A stretch of DNA of 64,000 nucleotides from Marisa cornuarietis. Lineage: Eukaryota > Mollusca > Gastropoda > Architaenioglossa > Ampullariidae. The notes below the pieces were generated by a model. It saw only the letters and a list, made by a program, of their open reading frames with translations, had not been told where the DNA came from and ran no database searches. How positions within the stretch are numbered: the first letter of the stretch is position 1; the number at the start of each line of letters is the position of its first letter. Shown here in pieces: positions 63,177 to 64,000 of this stretch. Position numbers and translations under genes: made by a program. The stretch is from positions 10,043,501-10,107,500 of the forward strand of contig SMMW01000585.1 of the NCBI GenBank assembly GCA_004794655.1. The letters run 5' to 3'.

Positions 63177-63815
63177 GGACGAGGGAGAATAACATAGCTT
63201 CTGTTGCTGATATTGTCTGAATGATAAATAATAACTTTCTAAGGCCACTCTATTTTTCAATCGTCATGATTAAGTTTCGGATTAAATCTTATCGCTAAAA
63301 TTAAGTCTGTATCCATCGGCTGAAAGACTATTCTACACACTGAAAGACTATTAGAATAAGCGTGTAGTCAGAATAAAATGCAACCGCAACCAGCAAATAT
63401 CCCCAGAAAAAAATAATAATAACCAACTCCATTGCAGGAACTAGGCTAGCAGCTACGGGTGAATAATTTTCAGAGTTCTGGCAAATATGAAGCATAAAAG
63501 CCTGAAAGCCATCCTAATGAAAACGAAAACACATTTACTAGCGTGCATTTGACATCCGGGAAGTCAAATAAAACGTTAGCAGGACGCTAACGAACACAAG
63601 TAAAGGTACATTTGTGTTTCTTAGGTCCCTGGCTACGGGGACTTTTATTACGCATGTCTGTGTTTACTGTAGATGTTTTTGTTTACTGTACATTCCATCG
63701 CTGTACAAACTTTTTTTTCTTTGTTCTGGTCCTCCATCAAACCCAAAAATCTAAAACTGAAACTGACAAAAGTCAAATTTGTTTGTGCGCTGTCATACAG
63801 AAAGTAGACATATGA

Positions 63816-63870
63816 GACGGGGGTGGACAAACTTTGTTATTAACATCCAGTGGACGAGCTGTTAGCATTA
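63816..63870. repeat. Possible left end of another hAT element
   Basis: GACGGGGGTGGACAAACTTT resembles the CAGGGGTGGGCAAACTTT end of common hAT elements. No right end was found before the window closes. Confidence 0.3.
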
Positions 63871-64000
63871 CAGAGATAATAAATACAGTCTGAACGGGCG
63901 ATGGGGCAATGATTAGAGCTAGAATTATTGCTTCCCTTTGTCGTGATAGCTTGGGGACAAATGACCAGTTCGGGAGCAAACAATCTTGACAATCATTGAT

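Overview
The window looks like nuclear DNA from an invertebrate animal, most likely a mollusc and probably a gastropod (inference). It is AT-rich, its genes have many short exons with GT-AG introns, and it carries many miniature hAT-type elements, tRNA-derived SINEs, fragments of non-LTR retrotransposons and simple repeats. Nothing bacterial, viral or CRISPR-like was seen.

Layout. (1) 462-2457, +: the 3' part of a DRAM2-like gene (lysosomal or autophagy membrane protein); its 5' exons lie left of the window. (2) 2911-20735, -: a complete 19-exon harmonin (USH1C) orthologue, convergent with DRAM2, with a non-LTR retrotransposon in its last intron. (3) 20736-31648: about 11 kb without a gene I can support. 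It holds a CpG-richer promoter-side block, a SINE tail and a hAT MITE. (4) 31649-38682, -: a complete 10-exon RSPH14 (RTDR1) gene for an armadillo-repeat radial-spoke protein. Its first intron contains a broken STRAD-like pseudokinase retrocopy joined to a LINE 3' tail. (5) 39250-47451, +: an unrecognised gene of about 14 exons, head-to-head with RSPH14, with coding tandem repeats and several unusual splice-site features. (6) 47452-64000: a repeat-rich, mostly gene-free stretch with MITEs, inverted repeats, microsatellites, a SINE, one clear tRNA-Ser(AGA) gene and a possible promoter near 62.3 kb.

Function. Harmonin scaffolds stereocilia and microvilli, and RSPH14 belongs to motile-cilium axonemes. 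A sequence fitting the RFX X-box consensus lies 52 bp upstream of the RSPH14 start codon, which fits ciliary control of that gene and possibly of its divergent neighbour. Exon boundaries come from reading splice signals, reading phase and remembered family similarity; no alignment or RNA evidence was available.
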